A stretch of 64,000 nucleotides of DNA, from assembly GCA_020064725.1 (NCBI GenBank), contig JAGTWJ010000001.1, forward strand, positions 1,550,001 through 1,614,000, in the 5' to 3' direction. The notes beneath the pieces are model-generated. The model was not told the origin of the DNA, did not search any database, and saw nothing but the letters and a program-made list of their open reading frames with translations. This stretch comes from Drechslerella dactyloides (Eukaryota; Ascomycota; Orbiliomycetes; Orbiliales; Orbiliaceae). The position numbers and the translations under genes are program-made. Shown piece by piece: positions 48,407 to 59,536 of this stretch. Numbering within the stretch: position 1 is the first letter of the stretch; every line of letters starts with the position of its first letter.

Positions 48407-50091
48407 CTAAACTCGGAACAACCGACCGCGCACGTCGTCCTCCAGCTCCGGCTCACCACCCTCCTGCAGCCGCGCCGCCACCGCCTCCGTCGCCCTCCAC
48501 ACGCGCATCACGTTCCGCCCCGTCGCCTTGCGCACGTCATCGTCCGCGACACCGCGTCTCAGCAGCTCCGCTATCAGGTCCGGATACTTGCTGATATCCT
48601 CCAATCCCACGGGCGTGCTGCCGATGCCGTCGTAGTCGCTGCCGAAACCAACGTGGTCCCATCCGATCCGGTTGCCGATATACTGCACGTGGTCCGCCAC
48701 ATCCGCGAGCGTGGCGTTGCCGTCGCCGGATTGTGTTACGAAGTCCGGAGCAAAGTTGACCTGGACGACGCCGTCGTTGCGCTTGACGAGGTCGAGGACG
48801 TCGTCGGGGACGTTGCGCGGGTGGTGGGTGAGGGCGTAGGCGGAGGAGTGGGAGAAGAGGACCGGGGCGAGGGTTATGGAGAGGACGTCGCGCATTGTCG
48901 CGGCGGAGACGTGGGAGAGGTCGACGAGCATACCCAGGCGGTTGAATTCGCGGATGAGGGCGGGCCCGCGGGCTGGGTTCAAGCCGCCCCAGTGGGGTGC
49001 TTTCACGACCTGTGGTGTCGTCATGTTAGCGGCGTGACTGGTATGGTGGGGATAGGATTGGGAGAGGGGAGGCTTACGGCGCCGTCGGCGTAGAGGTTGT
49101 TGCAGTTGTGCGTGAGGGTGATGTAGCGCACGCCGACCTCGTAGAAGAGGCGGATGGCGGCGGGCGAGTTGCCGATCTGGTGCAGACCTTCGATGCCGAG
49201 GACGCTGGCGACCTTTTTCCCGCTGGAGGCCGTGAAGACGCGCTCAAAGTCGTCGGCGGAGGTGGCGAAGGCGAGGTCTTTCGGATACGCGCGGACGATG
49301 CGCTTCATAACATCGATCTGCTGGATGGTGTCGTGGATGGACTCGTGGTAGACGGGGTCCTGGAACTGCTCGGAGGGGTCGGCCGACGGGTCCGGGCAGG
49401 CGGTGAAGACGGACCAGAAGATGCCGCCCATTTTGCCGGATCTGAGGCGCGGGATGTCGACGTGGCCGTAGAGACCGCCCGCGGCGAACGGGGTGGAGAA
49501 GTTGTCGGCGTAGATGTGGTTTTGGAAGACCTCGCGCGCGAGGATGGGCAGGTCGATATGCGTGTCTACGGGTAGTTAGCGTTAGCATGTGTATCCTAGT
49601 TCAACAACTGGGTGAGGGTGGTAAGTACCAATTAGCGGGGAGGAGGAGAGGATGCGGGCGACGCGCTCGTCAATGCCGCTGTCGAGAGTGACGCTGCGAC
49701 GGCGGAACCATTCGTAGGCGTCCGTGAGGTCGACGTCAGCGCGCTTGGCGAGGAAGTCGTTGAAGTGGGCGGCGAAGAGGAAGATGACGGCGACGAGCGG
49801 CAGCAGGAACTTTGGGTTGGAAAAGTAGCGCTGCAGGAGCGGCTCCGGAGCGTCGCCTCGGCGGCGGGCCTCGACGTCGTCGCTGGAGGGGAGCTTCTCC
49901 ATTGTTTGTTGCATCTGAGAGGGGGAAGGAGAGGAGGAGGAGGAAGCGGTGAAGTTTGATATCGCAGGGGCCTCTTCGTCCGGCAGTCGCGACATGCTGG
50001 CGTCAGCGTGCAGCAGCAGCTCCACAGTACTCAAAGTACGAACGGGATGCGAGAATTCGGTCGATGGGAATGCGCAATGCCGTGGCATCAT
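48407..50091 (-). CDS. Membrane dipeptidase, peptidase family M19
   Basis: Zinc dipeptidase of the renal dipeptidase family. Exons 50091-49629, 49565-49078 and 49009-48407 give 517 residues; an ATG at 49995 would give 485. The N-terminus is Ser-rich and hydrophilic, then a membrane helix at ~residues 95-110 (FLLPLVAVIFLFAAHF), indicating a type II membrane protein with the catalytic domain outside the cytosol or in the lumen. The catalytic fold has the M19 landmarks: DTHIDLP, GIEGLHQIGNSPAAIRLFYEVGVRYITLTHNCNN, MLVDLSHVSAATMRDV, FSHSSAYAL, and GFGSDYDGIG. Metal ligands (two His, the bridging Glu, two more His, the catalytic Asp) are all present. Divergent from MRI1. Confidence 0.92.
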
Positions 50092-50799
50092 CCATTCGCA
50101 CTCGCGGGCGGGCTTTTATAGTCCGCCAGACTCGACTTCACGGGCGGCGAAGCTTCCGGCCAGCCAGCGAGTCGAGCGGGACGCAGCGGAATGCGACCTT
50201 CCCGGCCGAAGCCCCGTGCAGCAGGCGAGCAGCAGGCCACAGAAGACAGAGACAGGCAGGAGCGCGAGCCCAATGGCCAGGCCAGCCAAGCCGCATTAAT
50301 CAGCTGCTTGGCCGGCTTCCCCGCGCTGCTCCGGAGCCGTCGATGGCGTTAACGTTACGCCGGCTGCTCAAGAGGGCATCTCGAGGGGCGACGTCGGTTG
50401 GCCGGGCGGCGGAAGCCCATCTGTCGCAGCGTTAGCGTCACTCTAGAGACTGGGAGCATCGGGAACGGACGTTCGTCGTGGACTGTGACCTGTGGTCCAG
50501 TCTGTGATCTTGTGGGATGATGCATCGTGTTCATGATCGGTTGGTGGAGAGGAGGAGTAGAAGGGACGTCGTGGAGGGGCAGCTCAAGGCGGCGCAGCGT
50601 TCTCTGCCCGCCGACGTCGCCGCTGCGATAGCCTCAACCTCCACCACCAACTCCATCATTATCACCACCATCACCACCATCTCCTCCTGCATCAACGTCT
50701 GTCTGCTCCGCCCAGGCAGCAGCCGGCCAGTGCACCTGCTCGATCAGATAGCATATCGATAGCCCGATAGCAGGCATCGCATTCCTTGCGATAAGCGCG
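50092..50799. other. Divergent promoter region, dipeptidase to MRI1
   Basis: About 700 bp, GC-rich, no gene supported. A CAYCAY-type triplet-rich stretch (ACCACCATCACC) precedes MRI1 by ~130 bp. Confidence 0.5.
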
Positions 50800-52033
50800 A
50801 TGGCCACCCTCGTCGCGATCAAGTACTCGCGCGGCTCCCTCGAAATCCTCGACCAGCTGCTGCTCCCCCACCGCACCGTCTACCTCCCGATCTGGAACGT
50901 CGCCGATGGGTGGAACGCAATCAAGAACATGCAGGTGCGCGGCGCCCCGGCCATCGCCATCGTAGCCGCCCTCGCGCTGGCCGTCGAGCTGCACATTTCT
51001 GCCACCGTGCCCCCCTCGGATGAGGCGGCCGTCAAGAAAATCCACGACAAGCTGGATTATCTCGTTACCTCGCGCCCGACGGCCGTCAACCTCGCCGATG
51101 CCGCCGGCAAGCTCAAGGCTGTCACATCGGCCGCGGCCGCGGACAATCGCTTTGGGGGCTCGGACGCCATCGTGAAGGCGTACATTGAGGCTGCCGAGCA
51201 GATGCTGCTGCAGGACGTCGAGGACAACAAGGCGATCGGGCGGAACGGCGCGGCCTGGATCTCCGCTGCCGCCTCCAAGACGGCCGACATTCGCGTCCTA
51301 ACCCACTGCAATACCGGGTACCTAGCCATCCATTCATATAAATACTTACATATCAAGTACATATATTTTGATCAATACAGGCTAACGGTTTTGTAGTTCC
51401 CTCGCGACAGCCGGGTATGGCACGGCTCTCGGAATCATTCGCTCCCTGCACGCCGCATCCGCCCTCGCGCACACCTACTGCACCGAGACCCGCCCGTACA
51501 ACCAGGGCTCGCGGCTGACCGCCTACGAGCTCGTCCACGAAAAGATCCCCGCGACGCTAATCACGGACAACATGGCAGCAGCGCTCATGTCGCAGCACAA
51601 CATCGCTGCCGTCGTCGTCGGCGCGGACCGCGTCGCCGCGAACGGGGACACCGCGAACAAAATCGGCACCTACCAGCTCGCCATCCTCGCCAAGTTTTTC
51701 GGCGTCAAGTTTGTCGTTGCGGCGCCGACGACCAGCGTCGACTTGAATACGGCCGACGGCGCGGGGATCAAGATTGAGCAGCGGCCCGGGTGGGAGGTGC
51801 TCGTTGTATCGGGGCCGACGGTGGCGAATGTGCCCGGTCGGGAGGACGGGAAGGTGGTCGTCAACGTGGAGGATGTGCGGGCTGTCAAGCCGGCGGCGGA
51901 CGGGATCGGGGTCTTCAATCCCAGCTTTGACGTCACGCCGGCGGCGTTGATCGATGCCATCGTGACGGAGAACGGGGTGGTGGAGAAGAATGCGGACGGC
52001 GTCTTCCCGATGGCGGAGGCCTTCCAAAAGTAA
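50800..52033 (+). CDS. MRI1: Methylthioribose-1-phosphate isomerase
   Basis: Isomerises 5-methylthioribose-1-phosphate to 5-methylthioribulose-1-phosphate in the methionine salvage pathway. Exons 50800-51317 and 51397-52033 (GTACCT donor, TTGTAG acceptor, phase 2) give 384 residues, the normal length. Family motifs: the N-terminal MQVRGAPAIAI, the catalytic-Cys segment LTHCNTGSLATAGYGTALG spanning the splice junction, TRPYNQGSRLTAYEL, ITDNMAAALM, the catalytic-Asp segment VVGADRVAANGDTANKIGTY, and the C-terminal VFNPSFDVTPAALIDAIVTENG. Homologous to eIF2B alpha/beta/delta subunits, but the Cys and Asp residues mark the isomerase. Confidence 0.96.
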
Positions 52034-52287
52034 TCCCTCCACTCAGTCGTCGTGAGTAGATATGTATATATCATATAGTCAAGCCAGCTGTTGTAGATGC
52101 TGTGGGTATTTCTTGTGTATTGAATCATCATTTGGGCAGGAATTTTGCGGTCACATGTATAGAAGTTAAAAAGCGGGCATTGAAGGAATGAATGATTACT
52201 TTTATATATATCGGGTCACGGTGTATGTAGGTATCGGCCTCGTGTCGACCCTCTAGATGGTAATATATAATTATCAGGATCTGTAAT

Positions 52288-53174
52288 TTACGCCTCCCGC
52301 TCCGTCACGATGGCGCCGTCCCCCCATCGCTTCCGCTTGACCGCCATCTCGACAGCCGCATCGCCCCAGTCCTCGCCGTGATTGTGCCCGTCCGACGTCA
52401 GCCCGGCCCTCTTCTTCGCCTGCTCCTCGTTCAACACCGTCTACCCAATCACGTCAGTCTAACACTCGCAGTATAACAAAACAAAGCGCGACAGGAGATA
52501 ACAGTGGTGGAAAGGAAGGAGGAGGAACCCACCAACAGCCCAAAGACGACGGGCACGCCAAAGTCCAGTTGCACGCGCATCAGCCCGCGACTGACGCTCT
52601 CGGCGATGTGTTCGAAATGCACAGTCTCGCCCTTAATCAGCACGCCAATCGCAATGATCGCATCGAACGCCCCCTCCTTCACCCCTTTGCCATCACCAGA
52701 TCCGGATCCGGCACCGGCACCACCGCTCTTCTTCCCAGCGCTCAGCAGTCCGTCGCCGGACGACCCCGTCTCTCCCGTCCCGCTGACGGCCAGACTCGGC
52801 AGGTCCGTCGCGGAGCCGAGCAGGTCGCCGCTGCCGCCTATCCCGGACGCGGAGCCCTGCACTTGCGAGCCGGCGTAGATGCGCTGGACGGCGACGGGCA
52901 GCTCCCAGGAGCCCGGGACGGAGGTGGTGATGATGTTCTCGGGAAGCACGCCTAGTGATTTCATGCGGGCGATGGCGCCAGCGACGAGGGGCTCGATGAG
53001 GGTTGCGTTCCAGCGGGCGTGCACGATCGCGATGCGCAGGTTGGAGCCTACCGTTTACAATCCGTCAGCGTTGGCCTGTGATATGATATGGCCGTGATGG
53101 CGGGGTAATTGTAACATGCCGTCGAGCTTCTGGGAGTCGCCGGGCCCCTTGGTGCCGGTAAACATGGCTGACAT
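52288..53174 (-). CDS. RIB4: 6,7-dimethyl-8-ribityllumazine synthase
   Basis: Condenses the ribulose-5-P-derived four-carbon unit with the pyrimidine to form lumazine, the penultimate riboflavin step. Exons 53174-53120, 53047-52533 and 52440-52288 give 240 residues. Landmarks: LRIAIVHARWN, TTSVPGSWELPVAVQR, FDAIIAIGVLIKGETVHFEHIAESVSRGLMRVQLDFGVPVVFGLLTVLNEEQA, including the catalytic His in HFEHI. A ~60-residue Gly/Ser-rich insertion separates the first and second halves, longer than in compact bacterial enzymes; such insertions are known in ascomycetes. Intron 1 (53119-53048) seems to use a GC donor (GCATGT) with a TAG acceptor; this is the only join I found that gives the conserved GSNLRIAIVHARW. 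Confidence 0.93.
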
Positions 53175-53475
53175 TTTGAGCTCCTCGTCGATTGATCAAT
53201 TTACAAGTCGTGGAGGAGTGAATGGATAGATAGACTTTACGGATTATACAGAGGACGTGAATGTGGAATTGTCATTGGATGGCTGCCCCGCAGCAGTCGC
53301 GTCGACGCTAGAACTCAGCTCTCGCTTGTGTCCGCGCAGGAGGCTCGATTGGGAACACCAACAGCAGCCCGCGTTGGCGATACTATCTCCATACATTCTA
53401 ACACAATCCACACGACGACATTGTTCTCGCAATCGTATATCAGCTATGGAAGTCGAAGAAGAGCTTGTGGAATAT

Positions 53476-54427
53476 CTACTCGAACAGGCCCTCGTAGAAA
53501 TAGCAAAAGTTCTGCAGCCGCCGCAGCGAATCCTCAACCTGCGCCAGATACCACCGGTCCGCGGGATCCGTCAACCGCCTGCTCGCAGAATTATACAACG
53601 TCGTAACCAGCGCCGCCAGGTTCCTGAACGCCTCTCCCATAATGTTGAGCGGCGCGCGCAGTCTGTCCCGCGCGATAGTATCGTACGTGACTACATCACC
53701 GGCCACGACGCCGAGCCGCCCGCCGAGAACCCACATCGCCACGCGCGTCGGGTCGGATAAATCGACGTTGTACTGGAGGTATTCCGCCAGCTCGTTCACG
53801 GCGTCGAACAGCGGCTGCTGGCGGAGAAAGTTGTTGGCGAGCGGGTCTTCCCACACTCTATTCCGGATCGTGATCGTCCAGCCTTCAAAGTCGCGCTTGA
53901 GGTCCGCGACGGAGTTCTCCCAGAATGCTCTCGGCGACACCTGCGCGACCTCGTCGGTGCCTCCAGCGTTCTGGACGTTCTGGGCGTTCTGGTTCTGGCT
54001 GGCGCGGGATGCCTCTCGCGCGCCAATCTCCTCGAAGAGGCTGGTGAGCTCCGCGAAGAGGGTGCCCAGCGACATCGGCTCGTTGTCAGGGTATTCGATG
54101 TTCATCTTGTGCGTGACCGTCGCGCCGACGAAGAAGGCCTGCAGGTCCTGCGTCAACTGGAGGAATATCGGGGCGTTCACGGGGTCGTTAAGGACCCAGT
54201 CGTTGAAATTAATGAGCGTCATCGAGCCGGGGACGGCGTGCCTGCAAATTCACACAAATCAATCCTCGCCGTTAGCTGATAATCGTATAATCGTAAATGG
54301 ATGTGGATATATAAAGTATCTCGCTACTCCTTCCCGCCAAGCTTATGATACACTGCACTTACACGGGTACGCCGGGCAGGGCGCAGAGGCCCACCGCCAG
54401 ATACGGTATCACGCTGCGGATTCGCAT
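53476..54427 (-). CDS. Secreted protein, member A of a four-gene cluster
   Basis: Exons 54427-54363 and 54241-53476 (GTAAGT donor, TTTGCAG acceptor, phase 2) give 276 residues. Exon 1 (65 nt) encodes the signal peptide MRIRSVIPYLAVGLCALPGV. The mature protein looks all-helical and acidic, with aromatic residues at regular spacing: FNDWVLNDPVNAPIFLQL, ENSVADLKRDFEGW, AMWVLGGRLGVVAGD, ending NFCYFYEGLFE. Cysteine is almost absent, unlike typical small disulfide-rich effectors. Not recognised. It shares exon-intron architecture and a W(V/L)..G pattern followed by Asp-Arg and helical segments with the gene at 55053. Confidence 0.7.
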
Positions 54428-55052
54428 TTCGGCGACGCCTGTACGGAAATCAAATTCGCGAATTCGGCCTGTTGGAGATCGATGTAAAGATGCTGTTGGG
54501 CTACATGATGGTTTCCCGGCACATGGGCAAAACCTTATAGCGAGGCTGGAACTGGGCTTGAGAATGATAACGCGGGTTTAAAGAAAGGGCTGACGCATGG
54601 GGACGAGGCCTAGCGGCAGCTTCTCAAACGTGCTCATTAACACTCCATAGTTAAGCTTCTTCGAGTTATCCAACATGCATGTGAGGAGCCGTAGAAATGT
54701 AGTTTTGTCAAGTCATACTGCCATTCCTTGTCAGCGAGAGAACATGAGTAGTCGAATATATATACTAGAGTCGGAAGGCGTCTAGCCTACAAGACAAACT
54801 AGAGTCTATCGATCGATATGCTAGATTTATATAGGTTGATATCAGTACCTTCTGGACACTGCAGATATAGGCATGCCTACACGAGATCTCGAGAAAGCTT
54901 TGAATTCCTGAAAAATTTAGTCCTCTCGGACAAAATTTAAATTATATAATCATGCTGCCTGGATTTACAGAATTATAAATGAATGCTGGACCGCCATACT
55001 CAGAACAGCAAAGGCATTGATATATCCTCGCCTGACCCTAGCAAAGACACCA
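54428..55052. other. Intergenic within the secreted cluster
   Basis: About 620 bp, AT-rich; contains the promoter of member A. No gene or repeat recognised. Confidence 0.5.
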
Positions 55053-56130
55053 CTAGAAGTACGCCCCGATCAAGTCTGCAGGCAGCCACAGCCCCGTATC
55101 GATAATTTCGAACAGCATCTCGCAGTTCTTCCGGTACGCCCACGTGAAATCCTGCAGCTCGACGACATGTCCTTCGACCAGCGCGATGCGGTCTTTAAAG
55201 ACCAGCATATCCTCGACTTTGACAAGCCACTCTCCCAGCTGCTGCTCGATGAACAGGAACGCATCCCGCAGCGCGTCGAACGCATCGCGCAGGTCGTCTC
55301 TCGCGGCCGTGTTGTACTGCACGATCCGTCTGTCTCCGTCTCGACTCAGCGCATTGCCGTTGAAGACCCATAGTGATAAGGCCGTGTGATCCTGCAGCGG
55401 GACGGTGTCTGGGATCGTGGCGTTCGCGTCTATGAGCGCTGCGAATGCCGGGATGAGCTGCGGGAATTCGATTCTCCTGGTCCAGATGTCCGGTTTCAGT
55501 TCTATTTCCGCGTCGGCGATGAGCTGTAGTTCGATTTCGAGGTCGCGGAACCGGCGCCGCAGCTCGGCGTTGAAATTTGGGTCCACGATGGATAGCGTGG
55601 TCTCAAGCGGCTCCTTGTCGCCGTTGTCGTCGTACGCGACTCGGTGTATCGGTGAGAGCAGCGGTCCACCGGTCGTGTACCGGATTTCTTGTCCGAATTC
55701 GTCGGCCTCCGTGTCCGTTACCTCTGACTCGTCCGGTCCTTCTTCCAGCTCGCGGATGGCGCGGACGCCCTCGATGATCCGCAGGTTGAGGGTTACGAGG
55801 TCCGGTGGGCGGTTTTGAGGTCCGGCGAGGTTGATCTGGCTAGGGTCCGTTATCAACGGGTAGGTTCGCTGGATCTTGTCGAAGAGGTCTGTGAGGCTTT
55901 GGCCCAGCGCTGCGAGGTATGAATCGGGGCTGGTGAGTGGTTGTCCTGACAGTATTGGGCTGGCCAGCCAGGCTTCCCATCGGTCGAGAGGTACGAAGCC
56001 CTTCTTCCCGCTGATAGATGTCAGTACATTTCGACTTTAGTTCACGAAGAATGGCGTATGCTCACGCTACAAGTGGGAGTATAGCGGCCACAGAGCCCCA
56101 CCACCAGGCATTGATATTACGGGCCCTCAT
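55053..56130 (-). CDS. Secreted protein, member B of a four-gene cluster
   Basis: Exons 56130-56066 and 56010-55053 (GTGAGC donor, CTATCAG acceptor, 55-nt intron, phase 2) give 340 residues. Exon 1 is 65 nt, the same length as in member A, and encodes MRARNINAWWWGSVAAILPLVA, a signal peptide. The mature region reads FVPLDRWEAWLASPILSG, LVTLNLRIIEGVRAIREL, an acidic linker (GPDESEVTDTEADE), and then LSLWVFNGNALSRDGDRRIVQYNTAARDD, which lines up by eye with AMWVLGGRLGVVAGDVVTYDTIARDR of member A. Mostly helical, one cysteine in the mature part. Family not recognised. Confidence 0.7.
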
Positions 56131-56399
56131 GTCTCGCTGCCGTTAGTCCATCACTTGTAGAATTAAAGCCTAGGCCTTCGTTCCTTTAGCCTGTTTAGTT
56201 TGCGTTTACGCGTGCGGTAGTTTCCACCATTCACGTAAATGCCGCATTACCGCCTCTCTCAGTAAAGACGCAGAAGCCCTGTGGAGCCTGTAATCTGATG
56301 TAAATTGTATTGTAGTGTAATGTATCCCAAAGCTGTGCGCCACCCATATCGTACACGATTCGAACTGCAGTATATACAAACGACCGCCGCCGGCAGTCT

Positions 56400-56979
56400 C
56401 TATTTGGGCCAGGTCCGCCATCCACGGCCGTGCCCTTTCTACACAATCACCATTGTCAGCGCGAGCGGTATAGCTAGGTTGATCCAATGGATGTAGACTT
56501 ACCAGCTTCCAATCCTTGATCATCTGCGGCATCTGCAGCATCGCCTGTTTCCGCTTCTCGACCCTGTAATACCCTGTCAGCAATCTCACCCAATTTTCCT
56601 TTTCACTTGAGAACAAGATAGCAATCGCCACATACTTGGCCATAAGGTGCCGCTCCCAAATCTGTCCCTTGACCTTCTTCGCCGTCACCTTCTTCACCTC
56701 CTGCGCGCGCTTCTCGCGACTCATCGAGCTCTTGACCGTCGGCGGCAGCAGCGTCTCCACGCCGTACTTTCTCGCCAGTTTACATAGGTCGGCCTGCCGG
56801 CGGAGGGAGTAGATTGGGTCCTGCCATTTGCCCGTCGCGGGGTTGACCGTGCTCGTGAATGGATTGAGTTTCGGCGTGTCGGACGTTCCAGGCGGCCATC
56901 GCTTGAAGAACCGGATGAGGCGTGGATGGAGCGTTCTGGCCAGGGTGGCGTAGGCCGAGGTTGCCTGGGGCGCCGCCAT
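56400..56979 (-). CDS. MRPL25: Mitochondrial large-subunit ribosomal protein mL59 (Mrpl25)
   Basis: Fungal-specific protein of the mitochondrial 54S ribosomal subunit. Exons 56979-56636, 56563-56503 and 56438-56400 give 147 residues. The family signature is clear: LHPRLIRFFKRWPPG, LNPF..TVNPATGKWQDPIYSLRRQADLCKLARKYGVETLLP, VKGQIWERHLMAK joined by splicing to VEKRKQAMLQMPQMIKDWKL, and a 13-codon last exon KGHGRGWRTWPK. Intron 1 (72 nt) is a stop-free multiple of three, so a naive open frame runs through it. A TCACGTGA E-box lies ~100 bp upstream. This housekeeping gene sits between members B and C of the secreted cluster. Confidence 0.92.
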
Positions 56980-57080
56980 TGGGGTCGTGGGAGGTCCTAT
57001 CGCGGCCGTTGCTTCGAGTTCGCTGAGGTTGGCTGGCGGCGTGGTGGGGAGCTGGATCACCAAATTTGACAAAGTCTACG

Positions 57081-57088
57081 TCACGTGA
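57081..57088. promoter_or_regulatory. TCACGTGA E-box upstream of mL59
   Basis: Exact Cbf1-type palindrome about 100 bp before the mL59 start codon. Cbf1-like factors are known to act at genes for mitochondrial or ribosomal functions in several ascomycete yeasts, so the placement makes sense; binding is inferred. Confidence 0.4.
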
Positions 57089-57480
57089 CACAGACCTTCT
57101 ACCACACAAACAACACAACTCCATATCCGCGAGCCACGACACGCGGTCTCGTAAGCCAAGGTCACATTATTGTTCAACTAGTATTGATCAATATATGACG
57201 TTGCCGCTACCCCTAGAGGCGTGGCGATATTGCTTTCTCTAATGCCTTCAACAGTGCAGTGTGCATAGTGCTAGAGTTCCATGCTGCACAATATGCGCAA
57301 TATTACCACTGGATTTGAGGCCGAATATCACCACGCCATACGAAAGCGCCAAAGTCAATCTTAAAACTCCATTTGCGCCCGTGGATGGTGCCAGAGACAC
57401 CTCATATATATTTAAACCTCTCCGTATATATCATAGATAGTAGAAGTTTTGATTGCGACATCGCATTCAAACTAGCAGCC

Positions 57481-58601
57481 ATGAGGTTCCGACATCAGGG
57501 CGCCGGCATTTGTGCCACGGGTCTCCTGGCGCTTCTGTTACAGTACGCTAATAACTCCCATACTCCCACCATCTGCATACGACGCATATATATTTTTTCT
57601 TTCATAACGGGAGAATTGACAAGTAGATCTGATGTCATGAGATGTGAATGATTAGGACCAGCCCAGCAATAGGAGCCCAGAAACTCGTCACGATCGGCTT
57701 CCTGAACAACCTGCGCCACACCCACTTCGAAGCCATCGCCACCCTCAGCAATGTCTTCGACCGCATCGAGCAGCAGGCATGGCTCCAACGGCCCATCGGC
57801 CTCGACGACGACAACCGAGAACGGCAGCTGGACGCAATCGCAAACGCGCACGAACTCGAAGCCGAACAGCGAAACGTCCCCGTGAATCAGATCCCCATGC
57901 CAATCCCCTACACGGAAATGAACACCGCCTTCGAAAGGGTCATGTACGACCTCATCGATGCCCTCGAGGCAGTCGACTACGACGCCGTCCCCTTCCGGCC
58001 CGAAGCCCAGCGCATAGCCGAGGGCTTCAACCTCCGTCTGCTGAACGAGGACGCCAGAGAGGAAACCGTCGCTGCGATCGATGAGCTCATCGAAATGAAC
58101 GACAACATCTACATCGCCGGCAGCTACGACATCCGCGTTCCCCCGGAATTCTTCGGCGAGCAGCTCGACCAGCGCGAGGCCGACCCCGAAGATCAGCCGT
58201 TCATCCAGGTGCTCGACAACCTTGTGTCCGAGCTCGATGAAATCTGGATCGTCCCACCGGACTGGCTTATGATCGTGACGTACCTGTGGACCGCTGCTCC
58301 GAACGGCGAGTTTCGCGGACAGGCACTGTGGCGGATCAATACCGACGGGCCGGAGCTGCTGGCCGACGGGCTCGAGCGGCTGTACATTGCGATTTATCGG
58401 TACCGCGCTGAATTCGAAGTGAAGATGCGGCGGGCGTTCAAGTTTCTTCCGCGCGAGCTGCCGGTTATCACGGACGCGTACCGGCAGGGCGTGGCGATTG
58501 TGGAGTTCTTCCGGTTCTACGAGCAGTTGATTGATGAGTTCTTCTTAGCTGTCCGGTCTGTCGTGCCTCCGGATGACCTGCAACTGGAGTTGCCGCAGTG
58601 A
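57481..58601 (+). CDS. Secreted protein, member C of a four-gene cluster
   Basis: Exons 57481-57542 and 57656-58601 (GTACGC donor, GATTAG acceptor, 113-nt intron, phase 2) give 335 residues. Exon 1 (62 nt) is a signal peptide: MRFRHQGAGICATGLLALLLQ. The mature protein is acidic and helical with no cysteine: VTIGFLNNLRHTHFEAIATL, MYDLIDALEAVDYDAVPF, TYLWTAAPNGEFRGQALWRI, YRAEFEVKMRRAFKFL and VEFFRFYEQLIDEFF near the end. It shares the first-intron position and phase and the aromatic-rich C-terminal helix with members A and B, although sequence identity is low. Function not recognised. Confidence 0.7.
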
Positions 58602-59536
58602 TGTATACATTGTCGGGGTATCAATACCGTGATATCGATATGAGGGAGTGTGTAGAGCCGTGCGATCAGTTATAGCAATATGTACGGCTCGGATCTGCCG
58701 CTCTTTATGTCAAGAGTTGACTTTCGATTGCGAATACTACCATATATGATCATTCAAATGCTTTCACAACAGAAGACAAGCTGCTGGCAAGCCAAACTTT
58801 AAATTTGTCCATCCTGCAACATCGGGTTGTAAGGTCAAGTGCTTCATCTCGCATTCGACACCGAGAAACTTGTGAAGATCCATCATACAGTGTCATCGAG
58901 CGTGCGGTGTGGTAAAGCTCATCATTTCATGCAGTGGGCCCCGGGGTTAACTCTGCTCAGTGCACATGTATGCACACACACAAACTTCCTAGGCAGTATG
59001 TATTGAGGATAACCTCCTGGATCCAGCCTTCTGACGCACCGCCGACGTCGGCGCCTCATCCCAGACGGCAGCCTCGCATCTTATATATCTCTCTTCCATG
59101 CACGCATGTTTTCACAACAGCCAGCCACGGACGATCGGCAAGGATCGAATCCAGTCATGTAGGCTTCTAACCTCGAAGCCAGGCGCTATAAGTAGGCTTC
59201 GAAGAAACAGGACGTCAACGCATGCACTGTGGATATTACATTAATTGTCGACATTACCAAGATATTTTACATACAGTGCTAGTGCAGAGGCCGTTGGAGA
59301 GACATCGAGATATTTATAATCGAGCAGTTCCGATAACGATCCCGATTAAGTCAAAACCTTGAGTGTTCATGAAGTCAAATGCGTGTGGAATGGGCGTACG
59401 CATAAGCGCATGCAACTATATAGCTCACGTCGGCGATGCGTCGACGTCCCTGAAGCCACGCCACTTTCCTTCGTTCAATTTCATCAACTTCTTTGCATAT
59501 TATTAACATTAATAGCTGTCGACAGGTCTGTTCGTT
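58602..59536. other. Intergenic within the secreted cluster
   Basis: About 930 bp, no gene supported; it contains the promoter of member D. Confidence 0.5.
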
